Assembly: GCA_902767385.1 (NCBI GenBank)
Contig: CACXHA010000080.1
Coordinates: 1-8,575, forward strand
DNA length: 8,575 nucleotides
Reading direction: 5' to 3'
Source: an uncultured Elusimicrobium sp.
GTDB lineage: Bacteria > Elusimicrobiota > Elusimicrobia > Elusimicrobiales > Elusimicrobiaceae
Shown in pieces: positions 1-6,996 of this stretch (positions are counted from its first letter, which is position 1; each line of letters begins with the position of its first letter). The notes below the pieces were generated by a model. The model saw only the letters and a program-made list of their open reading frames with translations, did not search any database and was not told the origin of the DNA. The translations under genes were made by a program, and so were the position numbers.

Positions 1-1
1 C

Positions 2-529
2 TATCGCACCTTTGGGTTTTATTCAAAAGCCCGCACCTACTATGACCAGTTTTTTGAGTTAAATCCCACCGCAGAGCCTCTTTACCGAGCCCGTTATGCA
101 ACCACTTTTTTAGAACAGGGGAACTTTAGAGAAGCTTTTATCCATATTTCCATGGCCCTTTCACAAGATGCCCAGCAACCCGATTATTGGTTAATTAGCG
201 CAAAAGCTTCCTTTGGGTTAGGCCTTACAAAAAATGCGTTATCTGATTTAGATACCGCCCTTACATTGGCACCGGACCGTACGGACTTGCAACTTTACAA
301 AATAATAGGACTCTATCAAACGGAACAGTATGCCCAGTCCTTACAAGCAACGCAACAATTTTTAAAAATACATCCCCAAAATGCATTGGCACTTTTGCTA
401 AGCGCGCTCAACGAACAAAAACTGGGTTACTATGCGCGGGCGCGCAGTCACCTGCAACAAGCCAGTCAAGAAAACTCTAAAAGTTTTGTAAGCCGCGTAG
501 CCACTCAGTTACTTACTGAGTGGAAATAA
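2..529 (+). CDS. TPR-repeat protein, C-terminal part (5' end outside window)
   Basis: The frame is open from the left edge of the window to a TAA at 527-529, giving 175 residues. The first in-window ATG (152-154) is internal to a repeat and is not the likely start. The visible sequence is helix-rich and built of 34-residue TPR-like units, for example around RARYATTFLEQGNFREAFIH, SAKASFGLGLTKNALSDLDT, YKIIGLYQTEQYAQSLQATQ and SALNEQKLGYYARARSHLQQ, each with the small/aromatic pattern and a following Pro or acidic turn (LNPT, LAPD, IHPQ). TPR arrays are protein-interaction scaffolds. No catalytic domain is visible and the partner is unknown. The signal peptide or anchor, if any, would be upstream. 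The last codons contain a perfect 9-bp inverted repeat (501-523). The gene is convergent with the PhoH gene and shares its terminator. Confidence 0.85.
   Translation, partial: YRTFGFYSKARTYYDQFFELNPTAEPLYRARYATTFLEQGNFREAFIHISMALSQDAQQPDYWLISAKASFGLGLTKNALSDLDTALTLAPDRTDLQLYKIIGLYQTEQYAQSLQATQQFLKIHPQNALALLLSALNEQKLGYYARARSHLQQASQENSKSFVSRVATQLLTEWK
501..523 (+). other. Perfect hairpin inside the last codons of the TPR gene
   Basis: CCACTCAGT (501-509) and ACTGAGTGG (515-523) are perfect reverse complements separated by a 5-nt loop, ending 3 nt before the stop codon. No U-run follows on either strand, so it is not a canonical terminator by itself. It could protect the mRNA 3' end, act with the terminator at 548-583, or be coincidental. 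Confidence 0.4.
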
Positions 530-547
530 AGGATAAGTGGGCTTTAG

Positions 548-583
548 AAAACGCCTCCGCTTTTTTGAAACGGAGGCGTTTTT
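548..583. terminator. Bidirectional intrinsic terminator between TPR gene and phoH-like gene
   Basis: ACGCCTCCG (551-559) pairs perfectly with CGGAGGCGT (571-579) across an 11-nt loop. The stem can extend through flanking A and T residues. A T-run (579-583) follows on the + strand. The complementary A-run (547-550) gives four Ts on the minus strand, followed by C. It lies 18 nt after the + gene stop and 18 nt after the minus gene stop, so it can serve both convergent genes. Confidence 0.85.
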
Positions 584-601
584 AATGACTAATTAGATAA
601 T

Positions 602-1927
602 TTACAATAACTTACCGGCCAAATCCGCCAGACGGCTACGCTCGGTTTTGGTAAACGTAATATGGCCGTAATTTTTTTGGCCTTTTAAGCGATCTACCAA
701 GTACGTAAGTCCGTTGGATTCCACGTCCAAATACGGTGTATCAATTTGATACGGGTCCCCGGTAACAACCACTTTCGTTCCTTCCCCGGCACGTGTTAAA
801 ATTGTTTTCATTTCGTGTGGAGTAAGGTTTTGGGCATCGTCCACAATCATATATTGCCCCGGCAAAGAGCGACCGCGCATATGGGTAACGGAAGCAATTT
901 CAATTTTTCCGCTATCTAATAAATAGTGCGCTTTCTCTTCGCCTTCGTCCGGATTTTTGCGATCGGCCAAAAATGCTAAATTGTCGTAAATAGCCCCCAT
1001 CCACGCTTCCAGTTTTTCTTCTTTGGTACCCGGTAAAAACCCTAAGTCCTTCCCCACTGGAACAATCGAACGGCAGACTACCATGCGGCGGTACGCATTA
1101 TCATCCATGGTACGTTGCAACCCGGTCGCTAGCGTAATAAGAGTTTTACCCGTACCGGCAGTACCCACCAAAGTCACTAAATCCAGGCTGTCATCTAGCA
1201 ATAGTTCCATCGCAAAGCGTTGTTCTTTATTTAAGGGTTTAATTCCCCAGGCCATGGGTTCCTGCGAGGAAAGCGGGCGAAGTACAAATTCGCCATTATT
1301 CGCTACGCGGCCGATAGCCGATTTTTTGCTACCATCGTTGGTTTTTAAAATCACAAATTGATTGGGCATAAAAAGAGCAGGATCTAAGACTAGCTTTTTA
1401 TCATGATAAAAAGCATCTATTTGCCCGGGTTCCACTTCTAACTCGCTAACTCCGCTATAGAGTTCGTCCATATTGACTTTATCGGTCGTGTAATCTTGTG
1501 CATTAAGACCCAAAGCTTCCGCTTTTAAACGCATATTGATATCTTTGGTCACTACGATAACGGGAGAGGCATTTTTCTTATAAGAACCTTCTTTTTTCCC
1601 CAAAGTGTAAGCAATATTTAAAATGGCATTGTCGGCCTTATTAAATGCCATGGAATAGGGAAGCGAATTGGGCAAATCCATTACAATTTTAAGCGTTCCG
1701 CCGTCGTCCAACTTGACACCTTCATTTAGGCGCCCTTTTTTACGCATTTCATCCAACATACGCGAAACCATGCGCGCGTTCTTGCCGCGGGTATCCCCTT
1801 CGGTTTTAAAAGCATCCAATTCTTCAATTACCGCCATAGGGATGATAATATCGTTATCATCAAAAGCGCGTAAACAGTTTACATCATGCAATAAAACGTT
1901 TGTATCTATGATGAAAGTTTTTTTCAT
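602..1927 (-). CDS. PIN domain-PhoH family ATPase (YlaK/PhoH2-like)
   Basis: A 441-residue protein with an N-terminal PIN nuclease-like domain (about residues 1-150) fused to a PhoH-type P-loop ATPase/helicase-like domain (about 230-441). The PIN acidic residues are visible as D8 (IIDTN), E35/E36 (VIEELD), D99 (KADN) and D129 (TKD). The ATPase has Walker A GTAGTGKT (255-262), a Walker B strand IVDDAQN (361-367) and the sensor motif TGDPYQID (389-396). PIN-PhoH proteins of the PhoH2 class are reported as RNA-unwinding and RNA-cleaving enzymes, so a role in cytoplasmic RNA metabolism is likely; the cellular substrate is not shown here. The length fits the family. The start at 1927 is supported by a strong Shine-Dalgarno sequence and by DTNVLLHD lying at the usual distance from the N-terminus. 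One oddity is that the Walker B acidic pair reads DD where DE is usual. The gene is divergent from the GH57 gene. Confidence 0.93.
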   Translation of the reverse strand: MKKTFIIDTNVLLHDVNCLRAFDDNDIIIPMAVIEELDAFKTEGDTRGKNARMVSRMLDEMRKKGRLNEGVKLDDGGTLKIVMDLPNSLPYSMAFNKADNAILNIAYTLGKKEGSYKKNASPVIVVTKDINMRLKAEALGLNAQDYTTDKVNMDELYSGVSELEVEPGQIDAFYHDKKLVLDPALFMPNQFVILKTNDGSKKSAIGRVANNGEFVLRPLSSQEPMAWGIKPLNKEQRFAMELLLDDSLDLVTLVGTAGTGKTLITLATGLQRTMDDNAYRRMVVCRSIVPVGKDLGFLPGTKEEKLEAWMGAIYDNLAFLADRKNPDEGEEKAHYLLDSGKIEIASVTHMRGRSLPGQYMIVDDAQNLTPHEMKTILTRAGEGTKVVVTGDPYQIDTPYLDVESNGLTYLVDRLKGQKNYGHITFTKTERSRLADLAGKLL

Positions 1928-1930
1928 AAT

Positions 1931-1937
1931 CCCCTCC
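1931..1937 (-). promoter_or_regulatory. Strong ribosome binding site of the PIN-PhoH gene
   Basis: On the minus strand GGAGGGG lies just upstream of the ATG at 1925-1927, with the GGAGG core 5 nt from the start codon. It fixes the start and is the strongest Shine-Dalgarno sequence in the window. Confidence 0.75.
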
Positions 1938-1966
1938 GTGCAAGAACCAACTAATTATAGTATAAT
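1938..1966 (+). promoter_or_regulatory. Candidate promoter of the GH57 gene
   Basis: A perfect -10 hexamer TATAAT (1961-1966) follows a weak -35-like GTGCAA (1938-1943, 3 of 6 matches) with a 17-bp spacer. Transcription would begin near 1973 and leave a leader of about 54 nt before the ATG at 2027. The -10 overlaps that of the divergent phoH promoter. The weak -35 makes this call tentative. Confidence 0.4.
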
Positions 1967-1986
1967 CCTGTAAAGGGCAAAATCAA
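1959..1986 (-). promoter_or_regulatory. Candidate promoter of the PIN-PhoH gene
   Basis: On the minus strand, -35 TTGATT (complement of 1981-1986, 4 of 6 matches) and -10 TATACT (complement of 1959-1964, 5 of 6) are separated by 16 bp. A second minus-strand hexamer, a perfect TATAAT, lies 5 bp further on (1954-1959). The -10 zone is shared with the divergent GH57 promoter. Confidence 0.45.
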
Positions 1987-2026
1987 GGTCCCTTGCTCTC
2001 ATTGTAGCATTATTTGGACGGATTTT

Positions 2027-4387
2027 ATGAAATACCTTTGCATCCATGGTCACTTCTATCAACCTCCGCGTGAAAATGCGTGGCTGGAAGAAATAGAACT
2101 GCAAGAAAGTGCTTCCCCTTTCCATGATTGGAACGCGCGCATTTGTGCAGAGTGTTACTCCCCCAATGCCTTGGCGCGTGTACTCAATGAACGCAAAGAA
2201 CTAACCTCTTTAGTAAATAATTATTCTCACATCAGTTTTAACTTCGGCCCCACTTTATTATCCTGGATGCAAGAAAAAGAGCCCGAGGTATATCAAGCTA
2301 TTTTAGAAGCGGACCGCCAAAGCCAACAACATTTTAGCGGCCATGGAAGTGCTATTGCGCAAGCATACAATCATATGATTTTGCCACTGGCTAACGGACA
2401 TGATAAAGAAACCCAAATTAAATGGGGAATTTACGATTTTGAAAAACGCTTTGGCCGAAAGCCCGAAGCTTTGTGGTTGGCCGAAACCGCTTGCAACACC
2501 GAAACACTAGAAGTACTGGCTGCCAACGGTATGAAATTTGTCATTTTAGCCCCCGGACAATGTTTGCGGGTGCGCAAAATTGGGGAAGAAAAATGGCAAG
2601 AAGTCGGCGCAGGCGTGGACCCCAAGCGTGCTTATCTATGTAACTTGCCTAGTGGGCAAAAAATTGCGTTATTCTTTTATGACGGGCCCATCTCACAAGG
2701 AATTGCTTTTTCCGATACGCTTTCCTCCGGGGAAAAGTTTGCTTCACGATTGCTAAGCACATATAACCCTGGGGAAGAGGCACAGCTTATGCATATCGCC
2801 ACAGACGGTGAAACGTATGGGCATCACCAAAAATTTGCCGAAATGGCTTTAGCTTACTGCTTAAAAACCGTACAAGAAAAACCGGACGTACACCTTACTG
2901 TGTATGGAGAATTTTTAGAAAAAAATCCACCGCAGTATGAGGCACAAATTCGCGAAAATTCATCGTGGAGTTGCTTTCATGGGGTGGAACGTTGGCGCGC
3001 AAACTGCGGGTGCAATTCCGGTATGCATGGCTCTTGGCACCAAAAATGGCGCGGGCCCTTGCGCGGCGCGCTTGATTTTATCCGCGACGAAATGATTAAA
3101 ACCTTTGAGAACACAGGCCGCGAATATTTTAAAGAGGTTTGGGCCGCGCGCAATGATTATATTGAACTGATTTTAGACCGTTCTTTAGATGCACAGCATA
3201 AATTCTTTCTGCGTCACGCTACTGAAAAAGCATGGCAAAACCGCAGCAATGCTTTAAAACTGTTAGAAATGCAACGCATGGCTCAGCTAATGTACACCAG
3301 TTGCGGTTGGTTTTTTGACGAAATAAGCGGGTTGGAAACCGTACAAATTATGCAATATGCCTGCCGGGCAATGGAACTTAACCGAGAGTTAAGCGGCGTA
3401 GATTTAGAACCTCAATTTATCAAAATGTTAGAGCAAGCCCCCAGCAATTTGCCCGAAATTAAAAACGGCGCCGTTGCGTATGAACGCTACGTAAAACCGC
3501 AAGCGGTCAGCTTAGAATCCATGGCTCTTTTGCACATTATCAATACATTGGCCGACGAAACCGTAAATCCGCAGCGGACTTATGCTTGCGAAGTGCTTAA
3601 ATATGAACCTATCAAACTTTCTGCCCCCAACCTGCTACTTTGCTACGGCAAAATAACGTTAAAATCCCGCATTACACTGGAAGAAAAAGAAATTCCCTTT
3701 GCCATTTTCCGCCGAGGAACAGCCAGTATTATCTGTGCGGCAGGCGCGCAAAACCCGGACCCTATTTTTGCACAACTAAAATCTTATTTTGAAACCAAAC
3801 AATATGAAGATTGTGCAACACTTATCCGCACTCAATTTAAGCACCAAACCCCCTTAAACCATATGTTTATGGACGTGCGGCGTAAGGTAGTAGAACAGGT
3901 TTTAAAACGCATGGATGCCCATACGAACCAAGTATTTGCAGATTTGTTTGAAAAACAATATCCTATCGTGCGTGGGCTCCAACTATTGGGCACACCGATT
4001 CCCCCCACCTTTGCTACAGTAGCCGATTTTGTACTGACGGAAGATTTAGTGGCTGAATTTCGTGCCGCTGATGTAAATGTAAACGACGTAGAAGAGCTCA
4101 TGGAAGATGTAAAAACGCTAGGTTTAGATGTATCCAACGGGAAAGTAGCCCGGGCCGTAACGGAGAAATTAACCTTTTTAGCTTTTGCCTTTGCACGCAA
4201 CCCACACGATAAAGCAGCTGCGCATAAATTAGTAGAGTTCTTAAATTATATTGAAATTTTTGGTTTTACGCCGGATACAGTTAAAGCGCAAGAATTTGTG
4301 TATTTTGGCCTACGCAGTTTGGGGGAAGAGGGCCAAAAGAAAGACATTTTACGCGCCCTGGCCCGCAAACTTAAAATTGCCCTCTAA
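2027..4387 (+). CDS. Glycoside hydrolase family 57 protein with DUF3536
   Basis: A 786-residue cytoplasmic protein with no signal peptide or membrane segment. The N-terminal half is a GH57 (beta/alpha)7-barrel. Region 1 is HGHFYQPPRE (7-16), a region-2-like segment is GHGSAIAQAYNH (105-116), region 3 is LWLAETA (149-155) with E153 as the likely nucleophile, and region 4 is IATDGETYGHH (257-267) with D260 as the likely acid/base. The CGCNSGMHGSWHQKWRGPLR segment (327-346) is characteristic of the DUF3536 branch, and the helical C-terminal half (about 350-786) matches that branch in length. GH57 enzymes cleave or transfer alpha-1,4 or alpha-1,6 glucans with retention. The DUF3536 subgroup is poorly characterised, so the exact substrate (glycogen or maltodextrin) is inferred. 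The start is supported by MKYLCIHGHFYQPP, typical of the family N-terminus, although the Shine-Dalgarno (GGACGG, 2016-2021) is weak. It overlaps the convergent Sel1 gene by 4 bp at its stop. Confidence 0.9.
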   Translation: MKYLCIHGHFYQPPRENAWLEEIELQESASPFHDWNARICAECYSPNALARVLNERKELTSLVNNYSHISFNFGPTLLSWMQEKEPEVYQAILEADRQSQQHFSGHGSAIAQAYNHMILPLANGHDKETQIKWGIYDFEKRFGRKPEALWLAETACNTETLEVLAANGMKFVILAPGQCLRVRKIGEEKWQEVGAGVDPKRAYLCNLPSGQKIALFFYDGPISQGIAFSDTLSSGEKFASRLLSTYNPGEEAQLMHIATDGETYGHHQKFAEMALAYCLKTVQEKPDVHLTVYGEFLEKNPPQYEAQIRENSSWSCFHGVERWRANCGCNSGMHGSWHQKWRGPLRGALDFIRDEMIKTFENTGREYFKEVWAARNDYIELILDRSLDAQHKFFLRHATEKAWQNRSNALKLLEMQRMAQLMYTSCGWFFDEISGLETVQIMQYACRAMELNRELSGVDLEPQFIKMLEQAPSNLPEIKNGAVAYERYVKPQAVSLESMALLHIINTLADETVNPQRTYACEVLKYEPIKLSAPNLLLCYGKITLKSRITLEEKEIPFAIFRRGTASIICAAGAQNPDPIFAQLKSYFETKQYEDCATLIRTQFKHQTPLNHMFMDVRRKVVEQVLKRMDAHTNQVFADLFEKQYPIVRGLQLLGTPIPPTFATVADFVLTEDLVAEFRAADVNVNDVEELMEDVKTLGLDVSNGKVARAVTEKLTFLAFAFARNPHDKAAAHKLVEFLNYIEIFGFTPDTVKAQEFVYFGLRSLGEEGQKKDILRALARKLKIAL

Positions 4388-4989
4388 CGCTTACTTTTTA
4401 TACCCTTGAGTTTCTTTTTGGCAATGGGTTCGCCTTGTTTGGCGGCTTTTAAGTAATACTGTATGGCCAAATTTTCGTCTTTTTCTACCCCCACACCGCG
4501 CTCGTATAAATCGGCCAGTAAAGTTTGCGCCAAGGGGCTCTTATCATCCGCGGCTTTTTTTAAAATCTCTGCGCCTTTAACTTCATCTTTGCTCGTTCCT
4601 GTGCCCTGTAAATAACACACCGCTAAATTTACGCGGGCCTCAAAATCGCCGGTTTGGGCGGCCATATCATAATATTCAAACGCCCTGCGAGGAGATTTTT
4701 CACATCCTTTGCCTTCATTATAAAGTCCAGCCAACGCAATCATGGCTCGCACGTTTCCTTGTTTGGCGGCGGTATCAAACCAATTAAAGGCTTGCGTATA
4801 ATTCTGCTCCACTTGTTTTCCACAGTAGTACAAATACCCCATATCATATTGGGCTTGTGCATTGCCGGCCATGGCACGCTTGAGTGTTTTTTCAAACGGA
4901 TTATGGGCGTATTTACGCAGAAAAAACAACGCTACGGCCAGTAGAAAAATAAATAAAAATGCAGTATTGGTTTCAATCATGGGTTCCAT
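4384..4989 (-). CDS. Membrane-anchored Sel1-like repeat protein
   Basis: A 201-residue protein with a single N-terminal hydrophobic segment (about 9-24, AFLFIFLLAVALFFL) followed by RK, consistent with a membrane anchor. Four Sel1-like repeats follow (about 43-78, 79-114, 115-150 and 151-186), each with the A...LG.LY..G.GV..D...A..YY..AA..G signature (for example LADLYERGVGVEKDENLAIQ). The tail is basic (KKKLKGIKSKR). Sel1 repeats are TPR-like protein-binding scaffolds. The position directly after lolD suggests a link to lipoprotein export or envelope assembly, but no function can be read from the sequence. The start at 4989 is chosen because AGGAG (4995-4999) sits 5 nt upstream; an in-frame Met at residue 4 is the alternative. 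The stop TAG overlaps the stop of the convergent GH57 gene. Confidence 0.88.
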   Translation of the reverse strand: MEPMIETNTAFLFIFLLAVALFFLRKYAHNPFEKTLKRAMAGNAQAQYDMGYLYYCGKQVEQNYTQAFNWFDTAAKQGNVRAMIALAGLYNEGKGCEKSPRRAFEYYDMAAQTGDFEARVNLAVCYLQGTGTSKDEVKGAEILKKAADDKSPLAQTLLADLYERGVGVEKDENLAIQYYLKAAKQGEPIAKKKLKGIKSKR

Positions 4990-4994
4990 AAAAA

Positions 4995-4999
4995 CTCCT
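4995..4999 (-). promoter_or_regulatory. Sel1 gene ribosome binding site overlapping the lolD stop
   Basis: AGGAG on the minus strand lies 5 nt before the Sel1 start and shares bases with the lolD TAG at 4998-5000. This arrangement implies translational coupling, so that ribosomes ending lolD can reload on the Sel1 gene. Confidence 0.6.
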
Positions 5000-5663
5000 A
5001 TTTGGTTTTTACCAAACGTCTTTCCTGTAAGATAAAAACCTCATCTGCAAAATCGGCGGCGTGTACGTCGTGCGTTACCATTAAAATCGTAAGTCCTTCT
5101 TCCCGACTCATACGGGCAAAATCTTCAAACACTTGCAACTTGCGCTGGGCATCTAAATTGCCGGTAGGTTCATCTGCCAGTAATAAAATGGGATGATTAC
5201 GCAACGCGCGCGCAATACTGGCACGTTGTTTTTCTCCGCCGGAAAGGTCAGCCGGCAATTTATGAACCATAGCCCCCAAGCCAAAACGCTCTAAGAGTTT
5301 TTGCGCTTTTTTGGGATTAGACTTACCAAGCATACGGGCCGGGAGTTCCACATTTTCCAAAAGGGAAAATTCCGGTAATAATCCGTCAAACTGAAACACA
5401 AACCCCATTTTTGTTAAGCGCAGTTTAGAGCGGGCAGCCTCTTTTTTCAAAGCAGTAATTTCTTTACCGTCTACAAAAATTTGCCCACTGGTGGGATCGT
5501 CTAACATCGCAATCAAATTAAGTAGCGTGCTCTTGCCTGAACCGCTAGGCCCTAGTAATACGGTAAATTTGCCGCGCGCAATACGCAAAGAAACATCTTC
5601 TAATACACACAGATCTTCTTTGCCTTGTCCATAAATTTTAGTAATGTGTTTAAGCTCTATCAT
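4998..5663 (-). CDS. lolD: LolD-like lipoprotein-releasing ABC transporter ATPase
   Basis: A 221-residue ABC ATPase of the LolD/MacB/FtsE class, numbered from MIELKHITKIYG. Walker A is GPSGSGKS (38-45), the Q-loop Gln is Q91 (GFVFQ), the signature is LSGGEKQR (140-147), Walker B is LLLADE (160-165) followed by PTGNLD, and the switch His is H198 (VTHD). It should hydrolyse ATP at the cytoplasmic face of the inner membrane to drive release of lipoproteins by its LolC/E-type partner. I prefer the ATG at 5661-5663 because MIELK is the usual family start and it lies 1 nt after the lolC stop (TGA 5665-5667). An in-frame ATG at 5682-5684 would add 7 residues and overlap lolC by 20 bp; neither start has a strong Shine-Dalgarno. 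Assignment to Lol rather than MacB rests on the neighbouring permease. Confidence 0.88.
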   Translation of the reverse strand: MIELKHITKIYGQGKEDLCVLEDVSLRIARGKFTVLLGPSGSGKSTLLNLIAMLDDPTSGQIFVDGKEITALKKEAARSKLRLTKMGFVFQFDGLLPEFSLLENVELPARMLGKSNPKKAQKLLERFGLGAMVHKLPADLSGGEKQRASIARALRNHPILLLADEPTGNLDAQRKLQVFEDFARMSREEGLTILMVTHDVHAADFADEVFILQERRLVKTK

Positions 5664-5664
5664 A

Positions 5665-6885
5665 TCAACCGTACCGAATGGCATCCGTAGGATGTACGCG
5701 CGACGCTTTTAACGCAGGGTACAATCCCGCCACAAAACAAATCAAATAGCTGCCGCTTACTACGGCTAAAATATCCACCCATTGCATACGCACGGGAACT
5801 TTCGTCAAATAATAAATATCCCCGGGCAGTTCCACAATATTAAAGGTGGCAATAATCCAACATAACAAACACGCCAGTAAAATCCCTAATACAATACCTA
5901 AGGTAGCAATTACCATGGCCTCCCACATAAAAATACTGCGTATCATTTTAGGGCTGGCCCCGATAGCGCGCATAATACCAATATCACGCAGTTTCTCAGT
6001 GCCCAATAAAATCAAGTTACTGGCAATGTTTAAAGAAGCCACCCCAATAATTAAAAACAAGATAATAAACATCATGGTTTTTTCTAATTTTAAAGCGGCG
6101 TATAGCGTGCTATTAAGTTGGGCAAACGTGCGCACGTTATACCCATAACCGATTAAATCACTAATTTTTTCAGCCACTTTTTCAGCTTGATTGATATTGT
6201 GTAATTTAACGGCTACGCCGGTGGTACCTTGTTTAAGGCCTAAAAAATCGCTGGCATGCGGCAGTAACGTATAAGCGATGGTGTTATCAAATTCATAATA
6301 TCCGGTTTTAAGAAGCCCACTAATACGAAATTTTTTCATTTTAGGGAACATGCCAGCCGAAGTGGAAATAGATTGTGGGGAAATAAGCACCACATCATCC
6401 CCTACGTCCACCCCTAAGCTCATAGCCAACTCCGTACCCAGCACCAACGGAGGCGGTGCATCTTCCGGCCAATCTGCCGGCTCAAAACTGCCTTCTACTA
6501 CTGAATCAGCCAAATTATTGATTTTCTTTTCTTCTTGCGGGTCCAGTCCGCGGATAATAATACCTAAACTTTGCCCGGTATGCGTGATAATGCCCTGTCC
6601 GTAAATATGGGGGGCCGCAGCAGCCACTTCGGGTAATTGCTCAATTAGGGAAATGTTTTGCTGATAAACTTCCGGGCTCATGCGCCCAAAAACTAAAATA
6701 TGGCTTTGTGCGCCGATGACTTTATCTTTAATGTCGGTTTGAAAACCGTTCATTACCGAAAGTGTTGTAATGAGTGCCGCCACACCGACGGACACCCCCG
6801 CCACCCCGATTAGGGTGGTAATAAAGGCAAAGAGTCCCTGCCGGCGTGTTAAATAGCGCGTGGCTACACTTCGGGCAAAATTCAT
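5665..6885 (-). CDS. lolC: LolC/LolE-family lipoprotein-releasing system permease
   Basis: A 406-residue inner-membrane permease with the four-helix MacB/FtsX plan. TM1 is at about 20-45, a large periplasmic domain spans about 46-268, and TM2-TM4 are at about 270-295, 317-348 and 368-392. The N-terminus (NFARSVATRYLTRRQ) and the G(V)AGVSVGVAALITTLSVMNG stretch are typical of LolC/E. The cytoplasmic coupling helix EKLRDIGIMRAIGAS (297-311) and the ending YPALKASRVHPTDAIRYG (389-406) also match. It should bind outer-membrane lipoproteins and release them to a periplasmic carrier, powered by the adjacent LolD. Only one permease is visible, so it may form a homodimer as in LolF-type systems, or a partner may be encoded elsewhere. 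No Shine-Dalgarno precedes the ATG; a -10 box 6 nt upstream suggests leaderless expression. Confidence 0.9.
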   Translation of the reverse strand: MNFARSVATRYLTRRQGLFAFITTLIGVAGVSVGVAALITTLSVMNGFQTDIKDKVIGAQSHILVFGRMSPEVYQQNISLIEQLPEVAAAAPHIYGQGIITHTGQSLGIIIRGLDPQEEKKINNLADSVVEGSFEPADWPEDAPPPLVLGTELAMSLGVDVGDDVVLISPQSISTSAGMFPKMKKFRISGLLKTGYYEFDNTIAYTLLPHASDFLGLKQGTTGVAVKLHNINQAEKVAEKISDLIGYGYNVRTFAQLNSTLYAALKLEKTMMFIILFLIIGVASLNIASNLILLGTEKLRDIGIMRAIGASPKMIRSIFMWEAMVIATLGIVLGILLACLLCWIIATFNIVELPGDIYYLTKVPVRMQWVDILAVVSGSYLICFVAGLYPALKASRVHPTDAIRYG

Positions 6886-6891
6886 AAAAAT

Positions 6892-6920
6892 ATTGTAGCA
6901 AATTACGTGTTACTTGCCAT
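6892..6920 (-). promoter_or_regulatory. Promoter of the lolC-lolD-Sel1 operon, apparently leaderless
   Basis: On the minus strand, -35 ATGGCA (complement of 6915-6920, 4 of 6 matches) and -10 TACAAT (complement of 6892-6897, 5 of 6) are separated by exactly 17 bp. Only 6 nt separate the -10 from the lolC ATG at 6883-6885, so the expected transcription start falls at or next to the A of the ATG. There is no Shine-Dalgarno in that gap. Confidence 0.55.
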
Positions 6921-6954
6921 AAAAACGGCCCCGGGCAGACGAGGGTGCCCAGGG
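6921..6954 (-). terminator. Intrinsic terminator after the Cys-rich repeat gene
   Basis: On the minus strand, CCCTGGGCA (6946-6954) pairs with TGCCCGGGG (6929-6937) through 9 positions including one T-G wobble, with an 8-nt loop. After CCG comes a run of five Ts (6921-6925). It separates the Cys-rich gene from the lolC operon, whose -35 box begins right after the T-run. Confidence 0.7.
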
Positions 6955-6962
6955 TTTAATAC

Positions 6963-6985
6963 TTGCCGGGCGTTGCACCCGGCAA
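6963..6985. other. GC-rich perfect hairpin downstream of the Cys-rich gene
   Basis: TTGCCGGG (6963-6970) and CCCGGCAA (6978-6985) form a perfect 8-bp stem with a 7-nt loop, 11 nt after the Cys-rich gene stop on the minus strand. No U-run follows, so it is probably an accessory 3'-end structure upstream of the true terminator. Confidence 0.5.
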
Positions 6986-6996
6986 ATTTGTTGCAC

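Noticed and set aside
1984..1995. CAAGGtcCCTTG inverted repeat as an operator
   Set aside because: Only 5 bp per arm with no second copy in the region. It could be chance, although it lies next to the phoH -35 box.
4330..4364. GGGCCA...TGGCCC inverted repeat as a terminator for the Sel1 operon
   Set aside because: A 6-bp stem with a loop of over 20 nt, inside GH57 coding sequence and without a T-run.
4998..5684. lolD start at 5684, seven residues upstream
   Set aside because: The extra residues MPFGTVD are encoded within the end of lolC and are not typical of the family, whereas MIELK at 5663 is. It remains possible because neither start has a clear ribosome binding site.
6963..6985. The TTGCCGGG/CCCGGCAA hairpin as the main terminator
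   Set aside because: There is no T-run on either strand after the stem. The next hairpin (6929-6954) has one and is the better terminator.
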